Shown here one piece after another: positions 37,765-48,666 of a stretch of 64,000 nt of DNA. A program made the translations under genes and the position numbers. Origin of the DNA: Candidatus Methanomethylicia archaeon (lineage in GTDB: Archaea > Thermoproteota > Methanomethylicia > Culexarchaeales > Culexarchaeaceae); contig JANXEO010000001.1 in assembly GCA_025058215.1 (NCBI GenBank), positions 310,001-374,000 of the forward strand. Direction: 5' to 3'. The notes under the pieces are model-generated. The model ran no database searches, was not told the origin of the DNA, and saw only the letters and a program-made list of their open reading frames with translations. Every line of letters begins with the position of its first letter. Position 1 is the stretch's first letter.

Positions 37765-37872
37765 ATTATCACTACTTTAAAGAAAAAGTAACTGTTTTTA
37801 TATTTTTCGCATAAATCATATAAATTTGTCACATAGCATTCTATACTAGTAATATTTGTTCTTAATGATTTA

Positions 37873-37947
37873 GGGCCCGTAGCTCAGCCAGGATAGAGCG
37901 CTGGTCTTCGGAACCAGAGGTCCTGGGTTCAAATCCCAGCGGGCCCG
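37873..37947 (+). tRNA. tRNA-Arg (anticodon TCG)
   Basis: Acceptor GGGCCCG/CGGGCCC, anticodon stem CTGGT/ACCAG around CTTCGGA (anticodon TCG), T arm CTGGG-TTCAAAT-CCCAG, discriminator G. 75 nt, no intron, no CCA. The 235 bp to rpoH hold no gene I can support. Confidence 0.95.
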
Positions 37948-38182
37948 CTCTTTGAGGAGTTTTCAACATGAAGTAGGCTATAATATCAATCATATAAGGT
38001 GTTTACGACTTCATACCCATTAACAATTAATCAATAAATTATTTTTATCAGAGTTAATGTCTTTATGTTTTATACAATTTTATTTAAGATAGTCATGGTG
38101 TTATGATGAGCGAAACATTTATTGGTAAGTAAATATGTTTAACCATTTTAGTTTACTTTTTAAATTTATCTTGGTGATGTGG

Positions 38183-38425
38183 ATGAGCAAGAAATTTTCA
38201 ATTTTTGATCATTTTCTTGTACCTCAACATATATTGTTAAGTAAACAGGAAGCAGAAGAAGTTCTAAAACGATTAGGTGTTAAACCGCATCAATTACCTT
38301 ATATAAGAGTTAGTGATCCTGCTGCAAGAGCTTTGGGTGCTAAAAGAGGGGATATAATAAAAATAATTAGAAAGAGTTCAACTGCAGGTGTGTCAATTGC
38401 ATATAGGTATGTTGTTCCAGGATGA
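38183..38425 (+). CDS. rpoH: RNA polymerase subunit H (Rpb5 C-terminal homologue)
   Basis: 80 residues from the ATG at 38183, chosen because GGTGATG lies 5-6 nt upstream; the open frame extends further but with unrelated sequence. Conserved core: [45 protein letters not shown] and AYRYVV. First gene of the rpoH-B-A1-A2 operon. The stop lies 12 bp before the rpoB start. Confidence 0.95.
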   Translation: MSKKFSIFDHFLVPQHILLSKQEAEEVLKRLGVKPHQLPYIRVSDPAARALGAKRGDIIKIIRKSSTAGVSIAYRYVVPG

Positions 38426-38436
38426 TGGTGATTAAC

Positions 38437-41400
38437 ATGTGTCCTAAAATTTTAACTGAACATGAGAGATGGGTCATAGTAGAATCTTTCTTTAAAGAAA
38501 GAGGTCTTGTTAAACAACATTTAGAATCATTTAATGATTTCTTAACAAAAGGTTTGCAGCAAATAGTTAATGAACAAGGAGAGATAGAAACCAGTATACC
38601 GGGATTAAAGGTAAGATTGAAAAATATAGAAGTTGAATTGCCAAATATAGTAGAAGCTGATGGTTCTGTAGAATGTATTTATCCAATGGATGCTAGACTT
38701 AGAAACTTAACATATGCTGGCTCAATATATCTTAATATGTCTCCAGTCGAAGATAATATTGAGTTTGAAAGCGTTAGAGTTTTCATAGGGAAACTTCCAA
38801 TAATAGTTAAATCAGTTAAATGTAGATTACATGGTTTAAGTAGAGATGAATTGATTGAACATGGGGAAGACCCAGATGATCCTGGAGGATACTTTATAAT
38901 AAATGGTTCTGAAAGAGTTTTAGTTGCTCAAGAGGACCTCGTAGCAAATAGAATTCTTGTGGATATTGGTAAATCGGGAAGTTCAGCTACCCATACAGCG
39001 AAAGTTTTTTCAACGGCAGCTGGATATAGAGTGCCAGTAACTCTCGTCAGATTGAAGGATGGAACTCTCCACATCTCATTCCCATCAGTTCCTGGAAAGG
39101 TACCTCTATGTATATTGGTAAGAGCTCTTGGATTGAGAACTGATAAGGAGATTGCCGAAACAGTTTCAGATGATTATGAAATACAACAATTAATGATACC
39201 TTCTTTAGACCAAGCTTCAGCAATAACAACTGTTGAAGATGCATTAGATTACATCGGTAATCGTGTTGCAATTGGTCAAACACGTGAATATCGTATCCAA
39301 AGGGCTCAACAAATATTAGATAAGTATTTCTTACCACATTTAGGTACCGATTCCAAGAGTAGAAGGAAAAAGGCATTATTTCTTGGTCAAATGGCTGAAA
39401 AATTGTTGGAATTAGTACTCAATAGACGTAAACCTGATGATAAAGACCATTATGCAAATAAACGTTTAAAGCTTGCTGGCGATCTTTTAATGAGTTTATT
39501 TAGGGTAGCATTTAAAAACCTATGTAGAGACATACGATATCAATTAGAACGTGCAAAAAGTAGGGGTAGGAGAATAAACATTGTTAACCTTATTAGAGCT
39601 GATATTATTACAGAAAGATTAAGGCACGCTATTGCAACAGGTAATTGGGTTGGGGGCAAAGTCGGTGTTAGTCAACTACTGGATAGAACAAATTATATGT
39701 CAACTTTAAGTCATTTAAGAAGAGTGGTATCCCCATTAAGTAGGAGTCAACCTCATTTCGAAGCTAGAGATTTGCATCCAACACAATGGGGACGTCTATG
39801 TCCCACAGAAACACCCGAAGGACCCAATTGTGGTCTTGTTAAAAATCTTTCATTAATGACGGTTGTATCTGTGGGCGTTGATGAAGAAATTATAGAGAAA
39901 AAACTAATACATCAACTCGGTGTAATACCAATAGAAATTGCGAAACGTGAGAGAATTAAAGGTGGTAAAGTGTTCTTAAATGGACGGTTAATAGGTGTTC
40001 ATCAAGAACCTGAAATATTATGTAGAGAATTTAGAAGATTACGTAGATTAGGTAAAATACATCATGAAGTAAGTATCGCCCATTATAAAAGTGAATATAT
40101 AAATGAAGTTTATGTGAATAGCGACAACGGAAGAGTTCTACGACCAGTATTTGTAGTTGAAGATGGAACTATTAAAATAACACAAGAAACAATAAATAAG
40201 TTAAAGTTGATGGAATGGACTTGGAGTGATTTAATTAAAAATGGTATAGTGGAATATCTAGATGCTGAAGAAGAAGAAAACGCTTATGTGGCAGTAGATC
40301 AAGAACATTTAACTAAAGAACACACACATTTAGAAATAGCTCCATCTACAATCTTTGGAGTTTGTGCATCAATAATACCATATGCTGAACATAATCAATC
40401 CCCAAGAAATTCTTATGAAGCAGCTATGGCAAAACAGGCATTAGGACTTTACACTACCAATTTTCAGATAAGGATGGATTCGAGAGCACACTTATTACAC
40501 TATATACAAAAACCGGTAGTAACAACAAAAGCTAGTAAAGTAGTTAAATATGAAGATCGACCAGCTGGACAAAACCTAATTGTTGCTGTTTTAAGTTATT
40601 CAGGTTATAATATTGAAGATGCAATAATAATAAATAAGTCTTCAGTAGAGCGAGGACTTAGTCATTCAACATTCTTCAAATGTTATGAAATAGATGAGAA
40701 GAGATATCCTGGAGGAGAGATGGATAGAATAGAAGTACCGAGTTCATCTGTTAGAGGCTACAGAACAACTGAAGCTTATAGGTTCTTGGACGAGTATGGA
40801 ATAATAGAACCTGAGATAGAGGTAAAAGGTGAAGTTGTATTAGTTGGTAGAAGTAGTCCTCCAAGATTTCTAGAGGAGCCTACTGGAATAAAAGTTGAAG
40901 AAAGAGGTAGGAGAGAGACATCTTTGGCATTAGGTCATGGAGAAGGAGGTATCGTAGATAGAGTTCTTCTCACAAAAACATCTGAGGGAAATAAATTAGT
41001 CAAAGTGAGGATAAGGGAGCTTAGAGTACCTGAAATAGGGGATAAATTCGCTTCAAGACATGGACAGAAAGGTGTTATAGGACTATTAGTACCTCAGGAG
41101 GATATGCCTTTCACTGAAGATGGTATAGTTCCAGATCTGATAATTAATCCTCATGCAATACCTTCAAGGATGACTCTTGGACAATTACTTGAAAGTATAT
41201 CTGGTAAGGTTGGTGCATTAGAGGGACGTTTTGTGGATGGCTCTACATTTGAAAATGAAAAAGAAGAAGTTGTCAAAGAGGCTTTAAAGAAATTAGGGTT
41301 TAAGCCCAATGGATGTGAAATAATGTATGATGGAAGGACTGGAAGAATACTTAAGACAGAAGTGTTCATCGGAGTAGTCTACTATCAAAAGCTTCACCAT

Positions 41401-41772
41401 ATGGTTTCAGATAAAATACATGCACGTGCAAGAGGACCCGTACAAATGTTAACGAGACAACCTACTGAAGGAAGAGTTAGAGAAGGAGGATTAAGATTTG
41501 GGGAAATGGAAAGAGATTGTTTAATAAGTCATGGTGCATCAATGTTACTAAAGGATAGATTACTTGAGGAGTCTGACAAGACAGTAGTATATGTTTGTGA
41601 AAGTTGTGGTTTAATGGCATATTATGATATGAATAAAAGGGATTATGTCTGTAGAGTATGTGGTGATAAGGCTAAAATATCTCCTGTAGTAATATCATAC
41701 GCTTTTAAATTACTCTTACAAGAATTAATGGGTCTAACTATAATGCCGAGATTAATCTTAGAGGAGGTGTGA
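38437..41772 (+). CDS. rpoB: RNA polymerase subunit B (unsplit Rpb2 homologue)
   Basis: About 1111 residues. B is one continuous protein, as in crenarchaea and related lineages, not split into B' and B''. Landmarks: GYFIINGSERVLVAQED, the fork and link region HPTQWGRLCPTETPEGPNCGLVKNL, KFASRHGQKGVIG, LTRQPTEGRVREGGLRFGEMERD and a C-terminal zinc site CESC...CRVC. The start ATG at 38437 is placed by GGTGAT 4 nt upstream; two ATGs at 38422/38425 overlap the rpoH stop. Confidence 0.97.
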   Translation: MCPKILTEHERWVIVESFFKERGLVKQHLESFNDFLTKGLQQIVNEQGEIETSIPGLKVRLKNIEVELPNIVEADGSVECIYPMDARLRNLTYAGSIYLNMSPVEDNIEFESVRVFIGKLPIIVKSVKCRLHGLSRDELIEHGEDPDDPGGYFIINGSERVLVAQEDLVANRILVDIGKSGSSATHTAKVFSTAAGYRVPVTLVRLKDGTLHISFPSVPGKVPLCILVRALGLRTDKEIAETVSDDYEIQQLMIPSLDQASAITTVEDALDYIGNRVAIGQTREYRIQRAQQILDKYFLPHLGTDSKSRRKKALFLGQMAEKLLELVLNRRKPDDKDHYANKRLKLAGDLLMSLFRVAFKNLCRDIRYQLERAKSRGRRINIVNLIRADIITERLRHAIATGNWVGGKVGVSQLLDRTNYMSTLSHLRRVVSPLSRSQPHFEARDLHPTQWGRLCPTETPEGPNCGLVKNLSLMTVVSVGVDEEIIEKKLIHQLGVIPIEIAKRERIKGGKVFLNGRLIGVHQEPEILCREFRRLRRLGKIHHEVSIAHYKSEYINEVYVNSDNGRVLRPVFVVEDGTIKITQETINKLKLMEWTWSDLIKNGIVEYLDAEEEENAYVAVDQEHLTKEHTHLEIAPSTIFGVCASIIPYAEHNQSPRNSYEAAMAKQALGLYTTNFQIRMDSRAHLLHYIQKPVVTTKASKVVKYEDRPAGQNLIVAVLSYSGYNIEDAIIINKSSVERGLSHSTFFKCYEIDEKRYPGGEMDRIEVPSSSVRGYRTTEAYRFLDEYGIIEPEIEVKGEVVLVGRSSPPRFLEEPTGIKVEERGRRETSLALGHGEGGIVDRVLLTKTSEGNKLVKVRIRELRVPEIGDKFASRHGQKGVIGLLVPQEDMPFTEDGIVPDLIINPHAIPSRMTLGQLLESISGKVGALEGRFVDGSTFENEKEEVVKEALKKLGFKPNGCEIMYDGRTGRILKTEVFIGVVYYQKLHHMVSDKIHARARGPVQMLTRQPTEGRVREGGLRFGEMERDCLISHGASMLLKDRLLEESDKTVVYVCESCGLMAYYDMNKRDYVCRVCGDKAKISPVVISYAFKLLLQELMGLTIMPRLILEEV

Positions 41773-41775
41773 TAG

Positions 41776-44430
41776 ATGGGGGAAGATATAGAATCCTATA
41801 AGAAAATCAAATACATTAAATTTGGAATATTCTCACCAGATATTATTAGGAAAATGTCTGTGGCCATGATGTCTACTCCTGATACCTATGATGAAGATGG
41901 ATGGCCAATTGATGGTGGATTAATGGATAAAAGATTAGGAACCATTGAACCAAGTCAGAAGTGTGCGACATGTGGTAATAGGATGAGTGAATGCCCAGGA
42001 CATTTTGGACATATAGAGCTGGCACGACCAGTAGTACATGTTGGTTACGCTAAAGTTATACACCAACTATTAAGAGCTACTTGCCGGATTTGTGGTAGAA
42101 TTTTACTTACTCAAGAAGAAATAAACAATTATAGAAGGATAATTGAAGAATATTCGAAGAAGTGGCCTGATTTATTAGATGATTTACATAAGAAAATACT
42201 TGCAAAATGTATGAAAGTTAAAGAATGTCCTCATTGCAATGAGATTCAATATAGAATAAAGTTGGAGAAACCCACAACTTTCTATGAAGAAACTAAAGAG
42301 GGTGTTATAAAGATTTCACCAATAGATATTAGAGCGAGATTAGAAAGAACGCCTGATGAAGACCTTATATTACTAGGTTTTGATCCAAAAAATGCTAGAC
42401 CAGAATATATGGTTTTAACAGTATTACCAGTACCTCCAATAAGTGTTAGACCATCAATAACATTAGAATCCGGAGTTAGATCTGAAGATGATTTAACACA
42501 TAAATTAGTTGACATAGTACGTATAAATGAACGTTTAAAAGAGAATTTAGATGCAGGAGCTCCTCAACTAATAATTGAAGATTTATGGGAGTTACTACAG
42601 TACCACGTAAATACGTATTTTGATAATGAGATCTCAGGTGTACCACCAGCTAGACATAGATCTGGTAGACCTCTAAGAACGTTGACTCAAAGGTTAAAGG
42701 GTAAAGAAGGTAGATTTAGAAGTAATCTTTCCGGTAAAAGAGTGGATTTTTCTGCTAGAACAGTTATATCCCCTGATCCAAACATAGGCATTAATGAAGT
42801 TGGTGTTCCAGAGGAAGTAGCTAAAATACTCACAATACCAGAAAAGGTAACTCCATGGAATATCGAAGAACTCAAAAAGCTAGTTATAAATGGACCATTT
42901 AAACACCCTGGAGCCAATTATATAATTAGACCTGATGGAAGAAGAATCGATTTAAGATATCCTAAGGACTTGAATGCTACAGCAAATAGCTTGGCACCAG
43001 GGTATATAGTTGAAAGACATATTAGAAATGGAGATATAGTTTTGTTTAATAGACAACCTTCACTTCACAGAATGTCTATAATGGCGCATAGAGTTAAAGT
43101 ACTACCATATAAGACATTTAGACTGAATCTTTGTGTTTGTCCACCATATAATGCTGATTTTGATGGAGATGAAATGAATTTACATGTACCACAGAGTGAG
43201 GAAGCCAGAGCTGAAGCTGAAATACTAATGCTAGTTCAAGAACAAGCTTTATCCCCGAGATATGGAGGTCCAATAATCGGCGCTTTACAAGATTATATAA
43301 CTGGAGCATATCTTTTAACAAGGAGAGAAACTTTGTTAAGTAAAGATGAAGTATGTAGATTACTTTATGTATCAGGATATACCGGTCCACTACCGCCACC
43401 AGCAGTTAAAGAACCGAATGAAATGTGGTCTGGAAAACAATTGGTAAGTTTATTTCTACCTTCATATTTGAATTTTGAGAAAAGGGCAAATATATGTAAT
43501 AAATGTGATGAATGTAGGAAAGAGAAATGCCCATATGATGCCTATGTATTAATAAGGAATGGACAGTTAATATCAGGAGTTTTCGATAAAAAGATTATAG
43601 GGGCAGGACAACCTGAAACCTTATTACATATACTCATTAAAGATTATGGAACTGATCTTGCGAGGAAATTTATGGATCATGTTTTCAAAATGTTTCTTGC
43701 ATATATAGATTCAATTGGATTTACCATGACTCTTAGGGATGAAGATCTACCAATCGAAGCAAGAAATACCATTAAGAATATACTTGAAAGAGCTGAAGGA
43801 AAAGTAAATAACCTTATAAAAGCATTTAAAGAAGGAGAATTACACAGACTTCCTGGAAGAACACTTGAAGAAACATTTGAAATGAAGGTCATGGAAATAT
43901 TGAGTAATGCAAGAGATTCTGCAGGTAAAGTTGCTGCAGAATATTTAGGGTTAGATAATAATGTTGTAATTATGGCTAAAACCGGTGCTAGAGGTAATAT
44001 ACTTAATTTAACACAGATGGCTGCTGTTATTGGTCCACAATCCATTAGAGGTGAAAGGATATCTCGTGGATACACTAATAGAACATTATCTCATTTCAAA
44101 CAAGGGGATATAGGTATGGCAGCTAAAGGATTTATTTATAGTTCATATAAGAGTGGATTAAACCCACTGGAATTTTTCTTTCATAGTATGAGTGGACGTG
44201 AAGGTCTTGTAGATACCGCTGTAAGGACATCGCAAAGTGGATATATGCAGAGAAGATTAATGAATGCATTACAAGATCTAAAGGTAGAATATGATAATAC
44301 AGTTAGAGCATCAAATGGTAGAATAATCCAATTTGTTTATGGTGAAGATGGTATTAACCCAGCAAAAAGTTATCATGGGAAATCTGTGGACATAGATAGA
44401 ATTATTTCAAAAGTTATGGAGGGATCTTAA
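41776..44430 (+). CDS. rpoA1: RNA polymerase subunit A' (Rpb1 N-terminal homologue)
   Basis: 884 residues. N-terminal zinc sites ([17 protein letters not shown]) and a second Cys cluster near residue 575 ([15 protein letters not shown]). The catalytic loop [15 protein letters not shown] supplies the Mg-binding aspartates, and the bridge-helix region (ARDSAGKVA... [22 protein letters not shown]) is near the end. Subunit A is split, so the rest is in A''. It starts 3 bp after the rpoB stop. Confidence 0.97.
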   Translation: MGEDIESYKKIKYIKFGIFSPDIIRKMSVAMMSTPDTYDEDGWPIDGGLMDKRLGTIEPSQKCATCGNRMSECPGHFGHIELARPVVHVGYAKVIHQLLRATCRICGRILLTQEEINNYRRIIEEYSKKWPDLLDDLHKKILAKCMKVKECPHCNEIQYRIKLEKPTTFYEETKEGVIKISPIDIRARLERTPDEDLILLGFDPKNARPEYMVLTVLPVPPISVRPSITLESGVRSEDDLTHKLVDIVRINERLKENLDAGAPQLIIEDLWELLQYHVNTYFDNEISGVPPARHRSGRPLRTLTQRLKGKEGRFRSNLSGKRVDFSARTVISPDPNIGINEVGVPEEVAKILTIPEKVTPWNIEELKKLVINGPFKHPGANYIIRPDGRRIDLRYPKDLNATANSLAPGYIVERHIRNGDIVLFNRQPSLHRMSIMAHRVKVLPYKTFRLNLCVCPPYNADFDGDEMNLHVPQSEEARAEAEILMLVQEQALSPRYGGPIIGALQDYITGAYLLTRRETLLSKDEVCRLLYVSGYTGPLPPPAVKEPNEMWSGKQLVSLFLPSYLNFEKRANICNKCDECRKEKCPYDAYVLIRNGQLISGVFDKKIIGAGQPETLLHILIKDYGTDLARKFMDHVFKMFLAYIDSIGFTMTLRDEDLPIEARNTIKNILERAEGKVNNLIKAFKEGELHRLPGRTLEETFEMKVMEILSNARDSAGKVAAEYLGLDNNVVIMAKTGARGNILNLTQMAAVIGPQSIRGERISRGYTNRTLSHFKQGDIGMAAKGFIYSSYKSGLNPLEFFFHSMSGREGLVDTAVRTSQSGYMQRRLMNALQDLKVEYDNTVRASNGRIIQFVYGEDGINPAKSYHGKSVDIDRIISKVMEGS

Positions 44431-45611
44431 TGGAATACATGGAGCATGAAGAGGTAATTGAAAGAATTGAACGTTTAAAATTTTTACTTCCTCTTTCAAT
44501 AATTGAATATTTAAAAAAGAAATTATTAAACTTGAAATTAACTGAGGATAAACTTAATAGAATTATCGAATCTGTTATAAAAGAATATTTTGATGCACTT
44601 GTTGAGCCTGGAGACCCTGTTGGAGCTGTAGCAGCACAATCGATAGGTGAGCCAAGTACACAAATGACATTAAGAACATTCCATTATGCAGGTGTAAGAG
44701 AATTTAATGTTACATTAGGTTTACCTAGATTAATTGAAATATTAGATGCAAGAAAAGTTTCCTCTACTCCTATGATGACAATATATTTAGATGAAGAACA
44801 TAAATATAGCGAAGAAAAAGCTAAGGAAATTGCAAGAACCATAGAAACAACATATGTGGAGAATGTGATCAAAAATGTTGAAGTAGATTTTATCTCAGCT
44901 TCAATAATTCTAACTTTGGATTTAGATGTTATGGAAGATAAAGGAGCAAAAATGGAGAGTGTAGTAAATGCACTTGAAAAACTAAATGTTGGAGAAATAA
45001 AAATTGAAGGTGATGATAAAATCGTAGTATACACAAATATCTATGAAATCAACAAATTACAGAAAATTAAGAACAGAATACTGGCTACAAAAATAAAGGG
45101 CGTAAAGGGCATAGAAAGGGTGATAATAAGAAAAGAAAGAGATGAATACGTGCTTTATACTGAAGGATCAAATCTTGCAGCTGTACTTAGAATAAAAGGT
45201 ATTGATCAAACTAAAGTTTATACTAATAATATACATGAAATAGCTGATGTACTAGGAATAGAAGCTGCTAGAAATGCAATAATTAAGGAAGCTATGAGTG
45301 TATTGGAGGAACAGGGTTTAGATGTTGACATTAGACATGTGATGCTAGTGGCAGACATAATGACATCCGACGGTAGAGTTAAACAGATTGGTAGACATGG
45401 GGTTAGTGGTGAAAAACCAAGTGTACTTGCAAGAGCAGCCTTTGAAGTAACTATAAATCATTTATTAGATGCAAGCATCCGTGGAGAAGTAGATAGATTA
45501 CTTGGTGTTGCAGAAAACGTAATTGTAGGACAAATAGTACCTGTTGGAACAGGTATGGTTCAAATGTTCATGGCTATGAAGACTAGTGAAAATTATAAAG
45601 AAAAAAGTTAA
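44430..45611 (+). CDS. rpoA2: RNA polymerase subunit A'' (Rpb1 C-terminal homologue)
   Basis: 393 residues. Its ATG shares bases with the A' stop (TAATG). The trigger-loop motif GDPVGAVAAQSIGEPSTQMTLRTFHYAG (about residues 57-84) is intact, and the jaw and cleft end GRHGVSGEKPSVLARAAFE is present. There is no intein. Confidence 0.96.
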   Translation: MEYMEHEEVIERIERLKFLLPLSIIEYLKKKLLNLKLTEDKLNRIIESVIKEYFDALVEPGDPVGAVAAQSIGEPSTQMTLRTFHYAGVREFNVTLGLPRLIEILDARKVSSTPMMTIYLDEEHKYSEEKAKEIARTIETTYVENVIKNVEVDFISASIILTLDLDVMEDKGAKMESVVNALEKLNVGEIKIEGDDKIVVYTNIYEINKLQKIKNRILATKIKGVKGIERVIIRKERDEYVLYTEGSNLAAVLRIKGIDQTKVYTNNIHEIADVLGIEAARNAIIKEAMSVLEEQGLDVDIRHVMLVADIMTSDGRVKQIGRHGVSGEKPSVLARAAFEVTINHLLDASIRGEVDRLLGVAENVIVGQIVPVGTGMVQMFMAMKTSENYKEKS

Positions 45612-45661
45612 AATTAGCTTGAATACTATGTATTGACAATGGATTGATGGTGTGATATGGT

Positions 45662-45970
45662 ATGTCTTTGAAATTGGATAAGGAATTACAAGTAATATTA
45701 AAAACTGGTAAAATGATTTTTGGTTCTAAAAGTGCTATAAAGAGTGTTAAGCTAGGGAAAGCTAAAATGATAATAATATCATCCACTATACCTAAGAATA
45801 TAAAGGAAGATATATTGTATTACGCTAAACTTTCAAATATTCCAGTAATCGAATTTAATGGATCGAGTTGGGACTTGGGATTTATATGTGGTAAACCATT
45901 TATGATATCAGCAATAACCGTACTTGACCCCGGTGAATCAGAGATTTTAAAATTGGCAGAGGGAAGGTGA
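45662..45970 (+). CDS. rpl30e: large ribosomal subunit protein eL30
   Basis: 102 residues. L7Ae/L30e fold: ELQVILKTGKMIFGSKSAIKSVKLGKAKMIIIS, AKLSNIPVIEFNGSSWDLGFICGKPF and SAITVLDPGESEIL. It sits between rpoA2 and the NusA gene, as in most archaea. Its 3' end provides the GGTGAT used by the next gene. Confidence 0.94.
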   Translation: MSLKLDKELQVILKTGKMIFGSKSAIKSVKLGKAKMIIISSTIPKNIKEDILYYAKLSNIPVIEFNGSSWDLGFICGKPFMISAITVLDPGESEILKLAEGR

Positions 45971-45976
45971 TGAGAA

Positions 45977-46411
45977 ATCCCCAGTATAAAATTAACAATA
46001 GATGAAATGCATTACATATCATTATTTGAAAGTTTAACGGGAGCAGTTATAAAAGATTGTATTTTGGATGATGAAAATAATAGGGTAATATTCATAGTTA
46101 GACAAGGAGATATGGGTTTAGCTATTGGAAAAGGTGGAGTTAACATCAGGAGATTGCAAAGCATATTGAATAAAAATATTGAAGTAGTTGAATATGCAGA
46201 AGACCCCGAAACTTTCATAAAACATGCATTAGCACCAGCAAGAGTTAAAGCTGTGAAAATAGTAAAATCACCTGATGGTAAAAAAGTAGCGCATGTAACT
46301 GTTGAACCTCAAGATAAGGGGATAGCTATAGGTAAGAACGGTAAGAACATTTTAAAAGCTAAACTAATTATGAAAAGGTACTTTGATATAGATAAGATTG
46401 CCATGACATAA
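45977..46411 (+). CDS. nusA: archaeal NusA-like factor (two KH domains), probable ATC start
   Basis: 144 residues if read from ATC at 45977. Two KH domains are visible, with GxxG loops GKGG (about residue 46) and GKNG near residue 121. The family N-terminus M-P-x-I-K-L-T-x-E-E-M is encoded from 45977 (I-PSIKLTIDEM), but the first ATG is only the Met at its end (46007). No ATG, GTG or TTG precedes it in frame after the TGA at 45971. GGTGAT at 45966-45971 has ideal 5-nt spacing to the ATC. RNA-binding elongation factor. Confidence 0.9.
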   Translation: MPSIKLTIDEMHYISLFESLTGAVIKDCILDDENNRVIFIVRQGDMGLAIGKGGVNIRRLQSILNKNIEVVEYAEDPETFIKHALAPARVKAVKIVKSPDGKKVAHVTVEPQDKGIAIGKNGKNILKAKLIMKRYFDIDKIAMT

Positions 46412-46444
46412 CTTTTATTATTGAAAATTAAGTAACAATAATTT

Positions 46445-47170
46445 ATGCAGTATACATTTAATAGATTTATCTCAGCAAGGGCAAATATGGGTAAAGATGT
46501 TTTAATTGAGGGGAATTGCATAATTCTTGGCCCCTCAAATATAGGTGATAATACAATTATATGTGAAAATTGTATAATAGGCTATCCTAAGAAGAATTCG
46601 ATTAAAAAACTTATTAAAGAGAAGTCTATTAATTGGTGGAAGTATGATGAAGTAAGTGAAGGAACAAATATAGGAATAGGTAGTATTCTACGCTCTGGAA
46701 CTATAATATACGAGAACGTTACCATCGGAGATAATTTTGAGGGGGGTCACAGTATTCTTATCAGAGAAAAAACGATTATTGGAAGAAATGTTAAAATAGG
46801 TACAAACACGATAATAGATGGTGACACAATTATAGGTAATAATGTAAATATTCAATCATCAGTTTATATACCACCCAAATGTATTATACATGATGATGTT
46901 TTCATAGCTCCAAGAGTATGTTTTACAAATGATAAATATCCACCAAGTAAAAGATTAGTTGGCGTTGTTGTAGAAAGAGGGGCGATACTTGGAGCTAATT
47001 GTACACTAATTTCTGGGGTAAGAATAGGAGAAGGGGCCATTATAGCAGCGGGAGCCGTTGTAACTAAAGATGTGCCAAGCAATGTAATTGTAGCTGGTGT
47101 TCCTGCAAGAATATTATCCAATAGAAAAATTTTTGATGAAAAGAAAAGATTGTGGGAAGAACTTACCTGA
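46445..47170 (+). CDS. left-handed beta-helix acyltransferase (hexapeptide repeat)
   Basis: 241 residues made almost entirely of hexapeptide repeats ([LIV]-G-x-x-x-x: [50 protein letters not shown]), interrupted by a loop at about 50-75. The C-terminal [19 protein letters not shown] is typical of trimeric O- or N-acetyltransferases of sugar-modifying pathways. The acceptor is unknown. No Shine-Dalgarno precedes the ATG. It is not a member of the transcription/translation string it sits in. Confidence 0.82.
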   Translation: MQYTFNRFISARANMGKDVLIEGNCIILGPSNIGDNTIICENCIIGYPKKNSIKKLIKEKSINWWKYDEVSEGTNIGIGSILRSGTIIYENVTIGDNFEGGHSILIREKTIIGRNVKIGTNTIIDGDTIIGNNVNIQSSVYIPPKCIIHDDVFIAPRVCFTNDKYPPSKRLVGVVVERGAILGANCTLISGVRIGEGAIIAAGAVVTKDVPSNVIVAGVPARILSNRKIFDEKKRLWEELT

Positions 47171-47603
47171 GGGGTTTTTGTTTCTTTCCCTTTAATAATG
47201 CATCAAGTGATACACCATTAACTTTTATAACTTTATATCTAACCCCCGGAAGATCACCATAAGCTCTTCCTAACGATCCACCAATACCTTCTATTATAAC
47301 TTCATCGTGTTCTTCAACAAAATTAAGTGCACCATCTTTTGGTAGGAATGCTGTTACTTGTTTTCCATTTTTTATTAATTGAACTCTTACGCATTTTCTA
47401 ACTGCAGAGTTTGGTTGTCTGCTTTCAATTCCAACTTTTTCAATTACAATACCTCTTGCTTGAGGAGCTCCTTCCAGTGGATCTGCTTTTATATCTAACA
47501 TGAGCATTTTCCTTTTATAGTCTCTCTGAGACCATCTAAAATTTTTCCTCTTCATTTTTAGTTTCCTAGCTGCATAAACTCCTTTAGGCGATTTTGAGCC
47601 CAA
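47163..47603 (-). CDS. rps12: small ribosomal subunit protein uS12
   Basis: 146 residues, archaeal-length uS12 with the decoding-site loops ([35 protein letters not shown]) and PNSAVRKC. The start is TTG at 47603 with GGTGAT 3 nt upstream. In most archaea S12 lies between NusA and S7 on the same strand. Here it is on the opposite strand, downstream of the pyruvate oxidoreductase genes, and its end overlaps the acyltransferase end by 8 bp. Confidence 0.95.
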   Translation of the reverse strand: MGSKSPKGVYAARKLKMKRKNFRWSQRDYKRKMLMLDIKADPLEGAPQARGIVIEKVGIESRQPNSAVRKCVRVQLIKNGKQVTAFLPKDGALNFVEEHDEVIIEGIGGSLGRAYGDLPGVRYKVIKVNGVSLDALLKGKKQKPLR

Positions 47604-47706
47604 ATTATCACCTTACAATTAGACTATACCTTTCAGGGAATTCTCGTTTAAAAACTTTTCCTTTTATTCTAAAAAATTAAGGAAAATTAGAGTTTAACTA
47701 CTGAAA

Positions 47707-48666
47707 TTAAATGTTTTCACATCTTTCTTTTAAGCTTTCCCATACTTCATCCACGTATTCTTGCAGTCTCTTAATTAAAATTTGATTTTCAGGTGTAAAA
47801 AGATGGCTGAATCTACCTTGAACCTTTAGGAATTCTTCTATAGGTTTCTTCAAATTTGGATTTTTAGCTATTGCTAAACTTCTATCAGTTAATTTATATG
47901 CTCCATTTTCATATTCCCAGAGCGGGAAGTAACATGTATCTACTGCTTTCTTACATAATTCAATAGTTATAGATTCACCATGCCTCCATCCTCTAGGGCA
48001 TGGAGATAATGTATGAATAAATGTTGGACCTCTAACCTCAATAGCTTTTCTAGTTTTTCTAATTAAATCAATGAAATGAGCAGGTGTTGCTGTTGCTACA
48101 TATGGAGCTCTATGTGCAATAACTATGTCTGCTATAGGTTTCTTATTTTCTGTTTTTCCAGGAATGGCTTTCCCTGCAGGGGTAGTTGTAGTTGAAGCTC
48201 CAAGTGGAGTTCCACCACTTCTCTGAATACCTGTATTCATATATGCTTCATTATCAAGTAACACATATAGAAAATCATGATTTCTTTCAATTGCACCACT
48301 TAAAGCTTGTAAACCAATATCATACGTTCCCCCATCTCCAGCAAACGCAATAACATCTACATGTTCATACTTTAATAAACCTTTTTCGCTTAATGCTTTT
48401 ACCGCAGCTTCTATACCTGATGCAACAGCTGCAACATTTTCAAATGCTACATGAATCCATGGAATATTCCAAGATGTATATGGATAGATAGATGTAGAGA
48501 CCTCTAAACATCCAGTAGCTGTTGCTACTATTGTTGGACCTCTAGTTGCAAGGAGCACTTGTTTTACTATAATGGCTTCTGCACATCCAGCACATAATCT
48601 ATGTCCCGAAAGAAGTTTTGGGGGTTGTTTAGCTGCTTCTCTAATATTGAATATGAATGTGCTCAT
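47707..48666 (-). CDS. porB: pyruvate:ferredoxin oxidoreductase, beta subunit
   Basis: 319 residues. It holds the thiamine diphosphate site (AFAGDGGTYDIGLQALSGAIERNHDFLYVLLDNEAYMNTG, the GDG...N motif) and the N-terminal Cys pair GHRLCAGC that, with later Cys (SPCPRGW), binds an Fe-S cluster. The four-subunit complex converts pyruvate and CoA to acetyl-CoA, CO2 and reduced ferredoxin. It is the last of four por genes, starting where porA stops. Confidence 0.93.
   Translation of the reverse strand: MSTFIFNIREAAKQPPKLLSGHRLCAGCAEAIIVKQVLLATRGPTIVATATGCLEVSTSIYPYTSWNIPWIHVAFENVAAVASGIEAAVKALSEKGLLKYEHVDVIAFAGDGGTYDIGLQALSGAIERNHDFLYVLLDNEAYMNTGIQRSGGTPLGASTTTTPAGKAIPGKTENKKPIADIVIAHRAPYVATATPAHFIDLIRKTRKAIEVRGPTFIHTLSPCPRGWRHGESITIELCKKAVDTCYFPLWEYENGAYKLTDRSLAIAKNPNLKKPIEEFLKVQGRFSHLFTPENQILIKRLQEYVDEVWESLKERCENI

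Noticed and set aside
38103-38132. A short frame (MMSETFIGK) and an ATGATGA box-C-like word upstream of rpoH
   Set aside because: Only 8-9 codons, no clear Shine-Dalgarno spacing, and no CTGA D box within C/D RNA distance, so neither a leader peptide nor a C/D RNA can be supported.
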